A program made the position numbers and the translations under genes. A DNA stretch of 64,000 nt from NCBI GenBank assembly GCA_016285075.1, contig JAEEQB010000001.1, positions 1 through 64,000 on the forward strand. The letters are read 5' to 3'. This document shows, in pieces, positions 53,444-63,540 of this stretch (positions are counted from its first letter, which is position 1; each line of letters starts with the position of its first letter). The stretch comes from Prevotella sp. GTDB lineage: Bacteria; Bacteroidota; Bacteroidia; Bacteroidales; Bacteroidaceae. The notes under the pieces were generated by a model. The model was not told the origin of the DNA and ran no database searches. It worked only from the letters and a program-made list of their open reading frames with translations.

Positions 53444-55498
53444 CTATTTGATCAGGTCGACGCTCCGTTTGAGGAAACGGTCGAGGGCTTCACCACGAAG
53501 CATTCCGTTCTGAAGCAGGGCGAGGTCAATGAGCTGGTGGACAATGTCGTTGCCCTTGGCATAGTCGCCTATTACCTGCTGCTTCTTGTCTTTCTCTGCC
53601 TGTACGGCATTCTCGGCCTCTGCTTTCTGGTCTTTCTCTTCCTGAGTTATCTCGTCCCATTTCTTCTTATCTTGCTGCTGCTTAATGACAGCAAGGCGGG
53701 CTTCCAGTCCTTTCAGTTCTGCGTTAATGGGCTTCAGGGCTTCTGCTGTGGCAGCTTCACTGTCGGCCATCACTTTCTTCACCAGCGGGTGGTCGGCATT
53801 GAGAACGATGTTGTAGCTGTCGGGCATCTGGCCGTAGAAACTCATTCCCTGTTGGAAGCGGCTCATCTCCTTCATACGGCGCATGTATTCGTTCTGGGTG
53901 ATGATAACGGGACGTGCCTGTTCGCCGAGTGCATCAACCTGGACCATGAACTCCGTCTTGTCAATCTTTGGCATCTGTGTGCGGAAAACGGCTGACAAAT
54001 TGTCAGACTGCTCCTCAGTCAGTTCCGTCTTGGGAGCATCCTCCTTGACAATCAGACGGTCAATGATATCGGCATCGACACGGGTGAAGTGGCTCTTCTC
54101 AAATTTCTGTTCCAGCGTCTGGATAGTGGGTACGTCGAGCTGTCCGTCGAGTAAAAGTACTGAATAACCCTTGTCCTGTGCTGCCTTGATGTAGCTGTAC
54201 TGCTCTTCCTTGTCGGTGGCGTAGAGGTATACCAGCTGGTCGTTCTTGTCCTTCTGGCTGACCTCGATCAGTTTCTGATATTCGTCGAAGGTGAAGTACT
54301 TACCCTCTGTATCTTTCATCAGGGCAAAGTCCTTGGCACGGTCGTAGAAACCGTCCTCTGTCAGGATACCATAGTTGATGAAAAGCTTCAGGTCATCCCA
54401 CTTCTCCTCGTACTCCTTGCGGTTCTCGCTGAAGATGGCCTTCAGACGGTCGGCCACCTTTTTGGTGATATAAGTTGATATTTTCTTTACTTCGCGGTCG
54501 CTTTGCAGATAGCTACGGCTCACGTTCAACGGAATGTCGGGTGAGTCGATGACACCATGCAGCAGCGTAAGGAACTCAGGCACAATGCCTTCCACCTGGT
54601 CGGTTACAAACACCTGGTTGCAGTAGAGCTGAATCTTGTTCTTCTGTAACTCGATGTTCGACTTGATCTTCGGGAAGTAAAGGATACCCGTGAGGTTGAA
54701 GGGATAGTCCACATTCAGGTGAATCCAGAACAGAGGCTCATCACTCATGGGGTAGAGCGTGCGATAGAACTGTTTGTAGTCCTCGTCCTTCAGCGTGGAA
54801 GGTGTCTTGGTCCACAGAGGTTCTACATTATTTATAATATTATCCTCTTCAGTATCCACCTGCTTGCCATCCTTCCATTCCGTCTTCTTTCCGAAAGCGA
54901 TTGGCACAGCCATGAACTTGCAATACTTATTGAGCAGTCCCTCCAGTTTGTACTTGTCAAGGAATTCCTTGGAATCATCATCGATATAGAGGATGATGTC
55001 GCTACCATGTTCAGCACGTTCTGCATCATCGATCTCGTATGCAGGACTGCCATCGCAGCTCCACTTCACAGCCTTGGCATTCTCGCGATAGCTCTTGGTC
55101 ACAATCTCCACCTTCTTCGATACCATGAATGAGGAATAGAATCCAAGTCCGAAGTGGCCGATGATGCTGTTGGCGCTGTCCTTATACTTCTCCAGGAAAT
55201 CGGTAACGCCAGAGAAAGCTATCTGGTTGATGTACTTGTCAATTTCCTCCTCGGTCATTCCGATGCCATGGTCACTAATAGTGATGGTCCCCTTGTCTGC
55301 ATCGAAGTTCACACGGACGGTCAGGTCACCCAATTCGTCCTTGAACTCACCACTGGCAGCCAGGGTTTTCATCTTCTGTGTGGCGTCTACTGCATTAGAC
55401 ACCATTTCGCGGAGGAAAATCTCGTGGTCTGAGTAGAGAAACTTTTTGATGACGGGGAAGATGTTCTCTGTTGTAACCCCGATGTTACCTTTTTGCAT
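53444..55498 (-). CDS. htpG: Molecular chaperone HtpG (Hsp90)
   Basis: The 684-residue chaperone has the GHKL ATPase motifs FLREMVSNAVDA, ISDHGIGMT and GHFGLGFYSSFM, a middle domain with DSPDIPLNVSRSYLQSD, and a C-terminal dimerisation region. The residue after SNA is Val where many have Ser. A Lys/Glu/Gln-rich coiled stretch of about 50 residues lies before the C-terminus, as in other Bacteroidales HtpG. It converges with the sigma gene, with five bases between stops, so read-through could make antisense RNA. Confidence 0.96.
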   Translation of the reverse strand: MQKGNIGVTTENIFPVIKKFLYSDHEIFLREMVSNAVDATQKMKTLAASGEFKDELGDLTVRVNFDADKGTITISDHGIGMTEEEIDKYINQIAFSGVTDFLEKYKDSANSIIGHFGLGFYSSFMVSKKVEIVTKSYRENAKAVKWSCDGSPAYEIDDAERAEHGSDIILYIDDDSKEFLDKYKLEGLLNKYCKFMAVPIAFGKKTEWKDGKQVDTEEDNIINNVEPLWTKTPSTLKDEDYKQFYRTLYPMSDEPLFWIHLNVDYPFNLTGILYFPKIKSNIELQKNKIQLYCNQVFVTDQVEGIVPEFLTLLHGVIDSPDIPLNVSRSYLQSDREVKKISTYITKKVADRLKAIFSENRKEYEEKWDDLKLFINYGILTEDGFYDRAKDFALMKDTEGKYFTFDEYQKLIEVSQKDKNDQLVYLYATDKEEQYSYIKAAQDKGYSVLLLDGQLDVPTIQTLEQKFEKSHFTRVDADIIDRLIVKEDAPKTELTEEQSDNLSAVFRTQMPKIDKTEFMVQVDALGEQARPVIITQNEYMRRMKEMSRFQQGMSFYGQMPDSYNIVLNADHPLVKKVMADSEAATAEALKPINAELKGLEARLAVIKQQQDKKKWDEITQEEKDQKAEAENAVQAEKDKKQQVIGDYAKGNDIVHQLIDLALLQNGMLRGEALDRFLKRSVDLIK

Positions 55499-55580
55499 AG
55501 TCTTTATCGTTGTTTATATTTTAATTCCGACAAAGACTATGCAAAAAGTGTGCCAAAAAAGATGTTCAATTCATGAAGCT

Positions 55581-57002
55581 TTATGCATTCTGCATAGAAT
55601 AAACCACTTGCATGAGCCGCTTGCCCAGTTCATCGGCCTCGTCCATGGTGAGGGCTTCACTATAGACACGGATGATGGGTTCGGTGTTAGACTTACGGAG
55701 ATGCACCCAAGATTTGGGGAAGTCTATCTTTACTCCGTCTATGTCGTTGACGGTGGCTGTGGGGTCGGATGCAAACATTTCCTTGACCTTCACCAAGATG
55801 GCGTCCACATCGGTCTCGGGAGTGAGGTCTATGCGGTTCTTGGCTATCTGGTAGTCAGGGAATGTCTTACGCAATTCCGATGCAGTGCAGCCTTTCTGTG
55901 CCAGCGATGACAGGAAAAGCGTAATGCCAACCAAGGCATCGCGGCCATAATGGCTTTCAGGATAGATGACTCCTCCGTTGCCTTCTCCGCCAATGACAGC
56001 ACCTGTTTCTTTCATCTTGGTGGTGACATTGACCTCTCCCACTGCTGCAGCCGTATACTTCCCACCGTGTTTCTCGGTAACGTCTCTTAATGCTCGGGTG
56101 GAGGACAGGTTGCTGACAGTATTCAGCGCCTTCGTGGTTCCTTGGGCACGCAGGTTACTTAGAACATAGTCAGCCACGCTGACCAGGGTGTACTCTTCGC
56201 CAAACATCTTACCATCCTCGCAGATGAAGGCGAGTCGGTCTACATCGGGATCAACTACGATGCCCAGGTCGAATCCGCCCTGACGCATTTTGTCCATGAT
56301 TCCGCTAAGATTCTTCTCCAATGGTTCTGGGTTGTGGGCGAAGTCGCCAGTACATTCTCCATTGAGTATCTCATAGCTTACACCAAGTGCCTCGAAGAGT
56401 CGGGGTAGGATGATTCCTCCTACGCTGTTGATGGTGTCGGCACAGACGCGGAACTTGCGTTTGCGGATGGCCTCTACGTCGGCCAGCTGAAGCTGGAGCA
56501 CGGAGTCTACATGGCGTTGGTCGCAGGTGCTGTCGGTGATGACCTTGCCCATCTGGTCTACTTCGGCATAGTTGAAGTCTTCGTCCTCGGCTATTCGCAG
56601 TACCTCGGCTCCGTCGGTGGATGTAAGGAACTCTCCTTCCTTATTAAGCAGTTTCAGGGCGTTCCATTGGCGGGGATTGTGAGATGCGGTGATAATGATG
56701 CCACCGTCAGCCTTGTGCCAACGTACTGCCAGTTCTGTGGTAGGGGTGGTTGCATAGCCGATGTCAATGACATCATAGCCCATGCCAACAAGGGTTCCGC
56801 AGACAACATCACGAACCATGGAACCGCTGATACGGCCGTCGCGTCCGACAACGATTTTACCACTACAGCCTTCTGTGTTCTGCCGGGAGATAAAGGTGGC
56901 GTATGCTGTGGTGAATTTAACAATGTCTAAAGGATTGAGCGTATTTCCGGTGTGGCCTCCAATGGTACCGCGAATGCCGGATATGGATTTGATAAGTGTC
57001 AT
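55581..57002 (-). CDS. glmM: Phosphoglucosamine mutase-type phosphohexomutase
   Basis: The 473-residue enzyme has the phosphoserine loop ITASHNPRQWNALK (about residue 105), the metal loop VDPDVDRLAF, the sugar loop GGEGNGGV and the phosphate-binding RKSNTEPIIRVY. The family converts glucosamine 6-phosphate to glucosamine 1-phosphate for cell-wall precursors; phosphomannomutase activity cannot be excluded. It is the last gene of a four-gene minus-strand group. Confidence 0.9.
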   Translation of the reverse strand: MTLIKSISGIRGTIGGHTGNTLNPLDIVKFTTAYATFISRQNTEGCSGKIVVGRDGRISGSMVRDVVCGTLVGMGYDVIDIGYATTPTTELAVRWHKADGGIIITASHNPRQWNALKLLNKEGEFLTSTDGAEVLRIAEDEDFNYAEVDQMGKVITDSTCDQRHVDSVLQLQLADVEAIRKRKFRVCADTINSVGGIILPRLFEALGVSYEILNGECTGDFAHNPEPLEKNLSGIMDKMRQGGFDLGIVVDPDVDRLAFICEDGKMFGEEYTLVSVADYVLSNLRAQGTTKALNTVSNLSSTRALRDVTEKHGGKYTAAAVGEVNVTTKMKETGAVIGGEGNGGVIYPESHYGRDALVGITLFLSSLAQKGCTASELRKTFPDYQIAKNRIDLTPETDVDAILVKVKEMFASDPTATVNDIDGVKIDFPKSWVHLRKSNTEPIIRVYSEALTMDEADELGKRLMQVVYSMQNA

Positions 57003-57041
57003 GAAATGGTTGTTAAGTGAATAGATGTCTTGTGATAGAGA

Positions 57042-57674
57042 TTACCGTTCGCGTTGGAAGGTGATCTCATAATAATAAGGATAGACGTATGCCTTGGCGT
57101 TTTGGACAGTACCTTGTGAGTGTGGCACAATCAGACGTACCTTGGCTATCTCGTCGCCTTCCTTTGTGGGACGTCCCACATTGATATAGGGTAGGGGCAC
57201 CAGCCATCCCTCGGGAACCGTAGAGCCATAGCTGTCCATCATTTTCCCTTCAGTAAACGAGGCAGTGTATGTGCTGCCTGCTCTGCGTACGTTCATTTTG
57301 TCTACATAGAAGACGTAGGCAATGGAATTGTACAACACGTGGGTAGTATCCTGAATGTTCATCTCGTAGAAACGGCAAAGCAGGTTGACATTTTCCCCGT
57401 CGGCAATGGGGGTACCGCAGCCCTTGCGTACTATCTGCATGTAGACTTTGCTCTTATCCAGTAATACGAATTCACGTTTGCTCACGTCCGTGGTATTGCC
57501 CTGGGCGTTGAACTGTGTCTCTGTAATGATATTAAAGGCCGAGTCGCTGATAAACTCGCTGATGCTTTTGCGTTCCTTTTTCTTCTTGTCGCCGTAAGTC
57601 TCGTAATCGGTGCATGCTGATATAAGCAGCAAGGCAGCCACGACGGACAGCGAATAAGTCATGATTGTCTTCAT
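57042..57674 (-). CDS. DUF4827-like lipoprotein (FKBP-like)
   Basis: The 210-residue product has a lipoprotein signal with lipobox LISAC (Cys about residue 21), then a basic linker and a beta-rich domain. The C-terminal half reads like a divergent FKBP-type fold (GWLVPLPYINVGRPTKEGDEIAKVRLIVPHSQG), as in Bacteroidales DUF4827 proteins. It is probably anchored in the outer membrane facing the periplasm; its function is unknown. ATG 57674 was chosen over TTG 57683. It lies 12 bases behind the DHH gene. Confidence 0.82.
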   Translation of the reverse strand: MKTIMTYSLSVVAALLLISACTDYETYGDKKKKERKSISEFISDSAFNIITETQFNAQGNTTDVSKREFVLLDKSKVYMQIVRKGCGTPIADGENVNLLCRFYEMNIQDTTHVLYNSIAYVFYVDKMNVRRAGSTYTASFTEGKMMDSYGSTVPEGWLVPLPYINVGRPTKEGDEIAKVRLIVPHSQGTVQNAKAYVYPYYYEITFQRER

Positions 57675-57686
57675 CCTCTTCAATTC

Positions 57687-58724
57687 TTAGTTTCTCAACA
57701 TTGCTTCGTATTTAAGTATGGCCTGCTGGGTAATCCTGATGGCTTCTTCCAAGCTGCAGTTCAATCTGCCGCCGGAGGCATTCAGGTGTCCGCCACCATT
57801 GAAGAACTCCTCAGCCATCTTGTTGCATGGGAACTGGTCTACGCTGCGCAGAGACACCCAGATCAAGTTGTCCTTTTCCGTGTCCTCTCGCAAGGAGATG
57901 CTTAACCTGTGACCCTTGATTTGAAGGGGCATGTTGACAAGTCCTTCAGCATCGCCTTTCATGAAGTTGAACCGCTTCAGGTCCTTTCTGGAAAGGGCGT
58001 AGTAAGAGGCGTGGCGTTGCATGTCGACCACCAGTTTCTCGAGCATGACGTAACCCGTCAGTCGCAAACGGTTCTCTGAGTAGTTGTGGTAGACGTTGCG
58101 ATAGATCTTGTCCTTGTTGATTCCCTTTGTGAGTAGCAGCGAGATGATGTAATAGATCTCAGGGTTGCTGGAGCCGAATGTGAATCCTCCCGTATCAGTC
58201 ATCATGCCGCAGTAGATGGGTATGGCAAAATGCTTGCCCAACTGTTCGAAGGCTCCCATCTGCCAAACGATACGAAACACCAGTTCGCTGGCGCTGCAAG
58301 CCTCTGGCCGGCTGATGGTCATCACGGACGGGACATCGGGTCCCAGATGGTGGTCGATCAGCACACGTGGCGCCTTGGTCGATAATAGAGCATCTTTCAT
58401 CTGGTCAACCCTGTTTGGAACATTATAGTCCAGGCAGAACACCAGATCGGCTATGGCAAACAGCATGTCGGCCTTCTCCTTGTGCTTGTCGTAGCGTATG
58501 ATTTTTTCGGTATTCGGCAGCCAGAGCAGGAAGTCGGGGAACTGGTCAGGCACAATCACCGTTGCCTCCTTGCCGATGAACCTCAGATATTCTGCCAACC
58601 CCAGACTGGAACCGATGGCATCGCCATCGGCATTGGTGTGGCTGGTAATAAGAATGGTCTGAGCATCAGAAATCAGCTGACTCAGTTGGGCCAGCTGATT
58701 GTCATTGAGTATGTTCAGCTCCAT
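57687..58724 (-). CDS. DHH family phosphoesterase (NrnA-like oligoribonuclease / pAp phosphatase)
   Basis: The 345-residue enzyme has the DHH motifs ITSHTNADGDAIGSSL, CLDYNVPNR and VLIDHHLGP, MTDTGGF, and the C-terminal DHHA1 motif FNGGGHLNASGG. The NrnA/BFI group degrades nano-RNA and pAp, and some act on cyclic dinucleotide products. The ATG at 58724 directly abuts the stop of the upstream nucleotidyltransferase gene, so translation is probably coupled. Confidence 0.93.
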   Translation of the reverse strand: MELNILNDNQLAQLSQLISDAQTILITSHTNADGDAIGSSLGLAEYLRFIGKEATVIVPDQFPDFLLWLPNTEKIIRYDKHKEKADMLFAIADLVFCLDYNVPNRVDQMKDALLSTKAPRVLIDHHLGPDVPSVMTISRPEACSASELVFRIVWQMGAFEQLGKHFAIPIYCGMMTDTGGFTFGSSNPEIYYIISLLLTKGINKDKIYRNVYHNYSENRLRLTGYVMLEKLVVDMQRHASYYALSRKDLKRFNFMKGDAEGLVNMPLQIKGHRLSISLREDTEKDNLIWVSLRSVDQFPCNKMAEEFFNGGGHLNASGGRLNCSLEEAIRITQQAILKYEAMLRN

Positions 58725-59636
58725 TTAAAACAGTTTATTGGGGTAAACGCCCTCGTCCACCAGCCGCTGAATACGGTCGACGGTATCCTGACGGTCGGCA
58801 GCATAGGTCACACCAAACCACTTTGACGTGGTGTCGAGCACCTCGCAGGTGGCTGTCCCCTCGGTTATCAGCTTGTTCACCATCAAGGGAATGAAGAATT
58901 CTGCCTTCAGGTTCTCCATGTTCTTCGGGTCAGACAGGAACTCCTTGAAGTATGCCTCGCTATAGTCAAAATAGTCGGGTGTGAAGCCCCACATGTTCAT
59001 TGATACGGGCACGTTCTCCTCCAGTGGCTGCCATTCACCCTGTTCGTCCTTATACTTGATGACTCCGTCTATTCTCATGATTTCTGTGCGCTCCACCACG
59101 TCGGTCAGGTGACGCTGCTCGTTATAGGCACATACACCACGTGCCACGGTTCCGTTTTCGCTCAATGTGTTGCAAACGCGGAAGCCCACCATGGCATATT
59201 GGTTCTTGGCGCCCTCTTCCAGTCCGCTCAGGAACTTGCCTATCTGCATGAAAGCATCACGTCCGTAGAAGTCGTCACAGTTGATGACGCAGAACGGTTC
59301 CTTGATCACGTCCTTACCCATGAGTACGGCGTGGTTTGTGCCCCACGGCTTCACACGGCCTTCCGGTACATTAAACCCTTCAGGCAGTGCATCGAGTGCC
59401 TGGAAACAAAGTTCACATGGAACTTTCGATTCGTATTTGCTCAGGATCTGCGTACGGAACTGTTCTTCGAAGTCCTTACGGATGACCCATACAATCTTAC
59501 CGAATCCTGCCTGTATGGCATCGTAAATACTGTAGTCCATGATGGTCTCACCGTTAGGTCCCAGACCGTCCAGCTGCTTCAGTCCGCCATAGCGGCTTCC
59601 CATGCCGGCTGCAAGTAAAAAAAGAGTTGGTTTCAT
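58725..59636 (-). CDS. Sugar-phosphate nucleotidyltransferase family protein
   Basis: The 303-residue protein has the nucleotidyltransferase start LFLLAAGMGSRYGGLKQLDG, PWGTNHAVLMG, VINCDDFYG (metal Asp) and GTVARGVC. It probably activates a sugar phosphate to NDP-sugar, although close relatives are often annotated only as NTP transferases. It leads the operon NTase-DHH-DUF4827-glmM. A -7 box TACTTTTG lies on the minus strand at 59683-59690. ATG 59636 (MKPTLFLL) is the family-like start. Confidence 0.85.
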   Translation of the reverse strand: MKPTLFLLAAGMGSRYGGLKQLDGLGPNGETIMDYSIYDAIQAGFGKIVWVIRKDFEEQFRTQILSKYESKVPCELCFQALDALPEGFNVPEGRVKPWGTNHAVLMGKDVIKEPFCVINCDDFYGRDAFMQIGKFLSGLEEGAKNQYAMVGFRVCNTLSENGTVARGVCAYNEQRHLTDVVERTEIMRIDGVIKYKDEQGEWQPLEENVPVSMNMWGFTPDYFDYSEAYFKEFLSDPKNMENLKAEFFIPLMVNKLITEGTATCEVLDTTSKWFGVTYAADRQDTVDRIQRLVDEGVYPNKLF

Positions 59637-59690
59637 AATCAACAAATGTATTAGTTCTTATACCTTATTATTAATTTGAGTGCAAAAGTA

Positions 59691-59817
59691 ACTATTTTTT
59701 GTGACTTGTCCGAATGATTAGCGTTAAAAGCGGTTAAACAAGTGTTTCTAATTGATGCTTCCCGATTCATGTGCAATGTCAAAAATATAGTAAAAGGGCA
59801 AAAAAAGTGACGATTTA
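59691..59817. other. Intergenic segment without recognised genes
   Basis: The DNA between the nucleotidyltransferase promoter box and the leucine promoter is AT-rich and shows no gene, repeat or clear hairpin. Confidence 0.6.
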
Positions 59818-59849
59818 TTTGCGCGTTTCGGAAATAATGTATAATTTTG
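59818..59849 (+). promoter_or_regulatory. Promoter of the leucine operon
   Basis: TTTG at 59818-59821, a 20-base spacer and TAATTTTG at 59842-59849 match the consensus. Transcription should start near 59855, giving a leader of about 205 bases. Confidence 0.88.
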
Positions 59850-59891
59850 CAGCCGAATTCAAGAATCAATGAATAAAAAGCAAATTTAAGA

Positions 59892-59957
59892 ATGCAACAG
59901 CAGAACCTGATTAACATCCTGATTTCGATTCGACTGCAAAAATGCGGGCGGAAGTGA
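59892..59957 (+). CDS. Leucine/isoleucine-rich leader peptide (21 aa)
   Basis: ATG 59892 to TGA 59957 encodes a 21-residue peptide beginning MQQQNLINILISIRLQ. It has three Leu (all CTG) and four Ile codons within eleven positions. It lies in the leader between promoter and terminator. Its last nine bases, including the stop codon, are complementary to the terminator's 5' arm and loop. This is the layout of a leader peptide sensing charged tRNA-Leu and tRNA-Ile. Confidence 0.78.
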   Translation: MQQQNLINILISIRLQKCGRK

Positions 59958-60042
59958 TTAGGTGTATATGCAGGTCAACAAGCAATAGTGACAGTTCAAG
60001 GTGCCTTTCTCACTTCCGAGTGTGAAAGGCATTTTCTTTTTT
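59949..60042 (+). promoter_or_regulatory. Transcription attenuator of the leucine operon
   Basis: The terminator hairpin pairs TGCCTTTC (60002-60009) with GAAAGGCA (60024-60031) and CACT (60011-60014) with AGTG (60019-60022), with one T-T mismatch. A long U run follows (60032-60043 with one C). The segment CGGAAGTGA (59949-59957) is exactly complementary to TCACTTCCG (60010-60018) and would break the terminator when free. A ribosome at the leader stop codon would mask it and favour termination; a ribosome stalled earlier would leave it free. Confidence 0.8.
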
Positions 60043-60060
60043 TATTAAAATGTAATTAGA

Positions 60061-61557
60061 ATGAATGACAGATTGTTTATTTTCGACACAACCCTCCGTG
60101 ACGGTGAGCAGGTACCAGGCTGCCAGCTGAACACCGTAGAGAAGATCCAGGTGGCCAAGTCGCTGGAGCAGTTGGGAGTGGATGTGATTGAAGCAGGATT
60201 CCCCATTTCAAGTCCTGGTGACTTTAATTCGGTGATTGAAATCTCTAAGGCTGTTACTTGGCCCACTATCTGTGCGCTGACACGAGCCGTAGAACGTGAC
60301 ATCGACGTGGCTTTCGATGCGCTGAAGTATGCCAAGCATAAGCGTATTCACACAGGAATCGGCACAAGCGATGAGCACATCATTTACAAATTCAACTCCA
60401 CGCGTGAGGAGATTCTGGAGCGGGGCGTTGCTGCGGTGAAGTATGCCAAGCGCTTTGTGGACGACGTGGAGTTCTACTGTGAAGATGCCGGACGTACGGA
60501 TAATGAATACCTGGCCCGCGTGGTAGAAGCTGTCATCAAGGCCGGGGCTACGGTGGTTAACATTCCTGACACGACCGGTTACTGTCTGCCTCAGGAGTAT
60601 TACGAGAAGATCAAGTATTTGAAAGAGCATGTCGATGGAATAGACCGTGCCATTATCTCCACCCATTGCCATAATGACTTGGGCATGGCTACTGCCAATA
60701 CCTTCAACGGTGTAATGGCTGGAGCACGGCAGGTGGAGGTGACCGTGAACGGCATAGGTGAACGTGCAGGCAACACCAGTCTTGAAGAGATTGCCATGAT
60801 ATTGAAATGCCATAAGGGCCTGGGTATTGAGACCAACATCAACACCACGAAGATTTATCCCATCAGCCGTATGGTGTCCAGCCTCATGAACATGCCTGTG
60901 CAGCCTAACAAGGCTATCGTGGGACGTAATGCTTTTGCCCATTCAAGCGGTATTCATCAGGATGGCGTGCTGAAGAATGTCCACACATACGAGATTATAG
61001 ATCCAAAGGACGTGGGTATCGACGACAACAGCATCGTGCTTACTGCCCGGAGCGGACGTGCTGCCTTGAAACATCGCCTGCATGTGAATGGTGTGGATGT
61101 TGATGAGCAGCGCCTGGACAAGATCTACGAGAAGTTCCTGCAATTGGCTGACCAGAAGAAAGAGGTTACTGATGCCGATGTGATGATGCTGGCAGGTGCC
61201 GATACTGCCGATGCCCATGCTGTCAAGCTGGAGTTCCTCCAGGTGACCACTGGCAAGGGAGTGAAGAGCGTGGCATCGATAGGTCTTGACATCAGCGGGC
61301 AGAAGTTTGAGGCTGCCGCCTCGGGCAACGGTCCCGTGGACGCAGCTATCAAGGCTCTAAAGCGCATTATCATGAAGCAGATGACGCTGAAGGAATTTAC
61401 CATCCAGGCCATCTCGAAAGGGTCGGACGATGTGGGTAAAGTCCACATGCAAGTGGAGTATGACGGTCAGCTGTACTATGGTTTTGGCGCGAACACCGAT
61501 ATTGTGACTGCCAGTGTGGAGGCTTATATCGATTGTATCAATAAATTTAAGAAATAA
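60061..61557 (+). CDS. leuA: 2-isopropylmalate synthase
   Basis: The 498-residue enzyme condenses acetyl-CoA with 2-oxoisovalerate, the first step of leucine synthesis. The TIM-barrel motifs are [14 protein letters not shown] (residues 8-21) and the metal site HCHNDLGMA (about 205). [16 protein letters not shown] and [10 protein letters not shown] follow. A C-terminal regulatory domain (about 365-498) allows feedback by leucine. It heads the operon behind the attenuator, with leuC seven bases after. Confidence 0.96.
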   Translation: MNDRLFIFDTTLRDGEQVPGCQLNTVEKIQVAKSLEQLGVDVIEAGFPISSPGDFNSVIEISKAVTWPTICALTRAVERDIDVAFDALKYAKHKRIHTGIGTSDEHIIYKFNSTREEILERGVAAVKYAKRFVDDVEFYCEDAGRTDNEYLARVVEAVIKAGATVVNIPDTTGYCLPQEYYEKIKYLKEHVDGIDRAIISTHCHNDLGMATANTFNGVMAGARQVEVTVNGIGERAGNTSLEEIAMILKCHKGLGIETNINTTKIYPISRMVSSLMNMPVQPNKAIVGRNAFAHSSGIHQDGVLKNVHTYEIIDPKDVGIDDNSIVLTARSGRAALKHRLHVNGVDVDEQRLDKIYEKFLQLADQKKEVTDADVMMLAGADTADAHAVKLEFLQVTTGKGVKSVASIGLDISGQKFEAAASGNGPVDAAIKALKRIIMKQMTLKEFTIQAISKGSDDVGKVHMQVEYDGQLYYGFGANTDIVTASVEAYIDCINKFKK

Positions 61558-61564
61558 GATATCT

Positions 61565-62950
61565 ATGAATACATTATTTGACAAGATTTGGGACAGACAC
61601 GTCGTTCAGGTAGTAACCGACGGCCCTACGCAGCTGTATATCGACCGTTTGTACTGCCACGAGGTCACTTCTCCGCAGGCGTTCGACGGAATGAGGCAGC
61701 GTGGACTGAAGTGTTTCAGACCAGAGAAGATATATTGCATGCCTGATCATAACACACCGACTCATGACCAGGACAAACCCATTAGCGACCCTGTTTCCAA
61801 GAAGCAGGTGGACATGCTGGAGAAGAATGCAAAGGAGTTCGGTCTTACCTATTATGGCATGATGAATCCCTCGAACGGCATTATTCATGTTGTAGGTCCC
61901 GAGAAGGGGCTTTCTTTGCCTGGCATGACCATTGTCTGTGGTGACAGTCACACTTCCACGCATGGTGCTATGGGAGCTATTGCCTTCGGTATTGGCACCA
62001 GCGAGGTGGAGATGGTGCTGGCATCGCAATGTATCCTGCAGCAGAAGCCTAAGTCCATGCGCATCAGCATTAACGGCCAGTTGGGTAGGGGAGTGACCGC
62101 CAAGGATGTGGCCCTTTATCTGATGAGCCAGCTGACGACCAGCGGAGCCACGGGCTACTTTGTTGAGTATGCTGGAGATGTGGTCAGGAACCTGTCGATG
62201 GAAGGTCGCCTGACGCTTTGTAACCTTTCTATCGAGATGGGTGCACGAGGTGGTTTTGTCGCTCCCGACGAGACCACGTTTGAATACCTGAAAGGCCGCG
62301 AGTTCGCTCCTCAGGGCGAGGCTTGGGAGCAGGCAGTCGGTTATTGGCGTACGCTGAAGAGCGATGATAATGCCGTGTTTGATAAGGAACTGACATTCAG
62401 GGCAGAAGACATAGAACCCCGAATTACTTATGGAACGAATCCTGGAATGGGAATTGGCATAACGAAGTCTATTCCCCCAGCTCCCGATAAGGAGAGGGAA
62501 AGCTATGAGAAAGCTTTGAAGTACATGGGTTTTGAGCCTGGTCAGAAACTGCTGGGTACAAAGGTTGACTACGTGTTCTTAGGAGCATGCACCAATGGTC
62601 GTATTGAGGATTTCCGTGCCTTCGCCAGCATTGTCAAGGGACGTCACAAAGCCGATGGGGTTACCGCATGGCTGGTACCTGGTTCTTGGGCTGTAGACCG
62701 CCAGATACGTGAGGAGAAACTTGACCAGGTGCTGGAATCGGCAGGCTTTGCCATCCGTCAGCCAGGCTGCTCGGCTTGTCTGGCCATGAACGACGACAAA
62801 GTACCGGCAGGCAAATTGGCTGTCTCTACCTCTAACCGTAACTTCGAAGGCCGTCAGGGACCTGGCAGCCGCACCATACTTGCTTCACCCCTTGTGGCAG
62901 CAGCTGCTGCTGTAACAGGAGTCATCACCGATCCAAGAGAATTATTATGA
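61565..62950 (+). CDS. leuC: 3-isopropylmalate dehydratase large subunit
   Basis: The 461-residue subunit carries the aconitase-type iron-sulfur cluster. The cysteines are visible in [11 protein letters not shown] and [11 protein letters not shown]. The N-terminus [12 protein letters not shown] and the [25 protein letters not shown] block are typical. It isomerises 2- to 3-isopropylmalate with LeuD. The start ATG 61565 and the four-base overlap with leuD (ATGA) indicate coupled translation. Confidence 0.97.
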   Translation: MNTLFDKIWDRHVVQVVTDGPTQLYIDRLYCHEVTSPQAFDGMRQRGLKCFRPEKIYCMPDHNTPTHDQDKPISDPVSKKQVDMLEKNAKEFGLTYYGMMNPSNGIIHVVGPEKGLSLPGMTIVCGDSHTSTHGAMGAIAFGIGTSEVEMVLASQCILQQKPKSMRISINGQLGRGVTAKDVALYLMSQLTTSGATGYFVEYAGDVVRNLSMEGRLTLCNLSIEMGARGGFVAPDETTFEYLKGREFAPQGEAWEQAVGYWRTLKSDDNAVFDKELTFRAEDIEPRITYGTNPGMGIGITKSIPPAPDKERESYEKALKYMGFEPGQKLLGTKVDYVFLGACTNGRIEDFRAFASIVKGRHKADGVTAWLVPGSWAVDRQIREEKLDQVLESAGFAIRQPGCSACLAMNDDKVPAGKLAVSTSNRNFEGRQGPGSRTILASPLVAAAAAVTGVITDPRELL

Positions 62951-63540
62951 AACAGAAATTCAACGTGATAACATCCACTTGCGTGCCGCTCCCATTGGAG
63001 AATGTGGATACTGATCAGATTATACCTGCACGCTTCCTCAAGGCAACTACCCGCGAGGAGAAGTTCTTCGGCGACAACCTCTTTCGTGACTGGCGTTACC
63101 AGTCCGACGGGACACCGAACCATGGTTTTGTGTTGAACGATCCGACCTATAGCGGATGCATCCTCGTGGCAGGCAAGAACTTCGGTTCGGGCAGTAGCCG
63201 CGAACATGCAGCGTGGGCCATTGCCGGATATGGTTTCCGGGTGGTCATCAGCTCGTTTTTTGCCGATATCCACAAGAACAACGAACTGAATAATTTCGTG
63301 CTGCCTGTAGTGGTTAGCGAGGACTTCCTGCAGGAGCTCTTTGCCAGCATCAAGTCCGACCCGAAGATGCTGGTAGAGGTAGACCTGCCTAACCAGACGG
63401 TGACCAACAAGGCTACGGGTCGCCAAGAGCATTTCGACATCAACAGCTACAAGAAACATTGTCTGCTTCATGGGCTTGACGATATAGACTTCCTTGTACA
63501 GAACCAACAGAAGACTATTGCATGGGAACAAGGTTTGTAG
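62947..63540 (+). CDS. leuD: 3-isopropylmalate dehydratase small subunit
   Basis: The 197-residue subunit has [18 protein letters not shown] near the N-terminus (PLPLE-type start with VDTDQIIP), [17 protein letters not shown] and [19 protein letters not shown]. It swings as the mobile domain of the LeuCD dehydratase. It overlaps leuC by four bases and the following gene by 19 bases. Confidence 0.97.
   Translation: MKQKFNVITSTCVPLPLENVDTDQIIPARFLKATTREEKFFGDNLFRDWRYQSDGTPNHGFVLNDPTYSGCILVAGKNFGSGSSREHAAWAIAGYGFRVVISSFFADIHKNNELNNFVLPVVVSEDFLQELFASIKSDPKMLVEVDLPNQTVTNKATGRQEHFDINSYKKHCLLHGLDDIDFLVQNQQKTIAWEQGL

Noticed and set aside
60208..60942. A 244-codon open frame antisense to leuA
   Set aside because: It is a composition shadow of leuA without recognisable protein features.
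62854..63531. A 225-codon open frame antisense to leuC/leuD
   Set aside because: It is fully opposite leuD motifs and the leuC-leuD junction, with no independent coding evidence.
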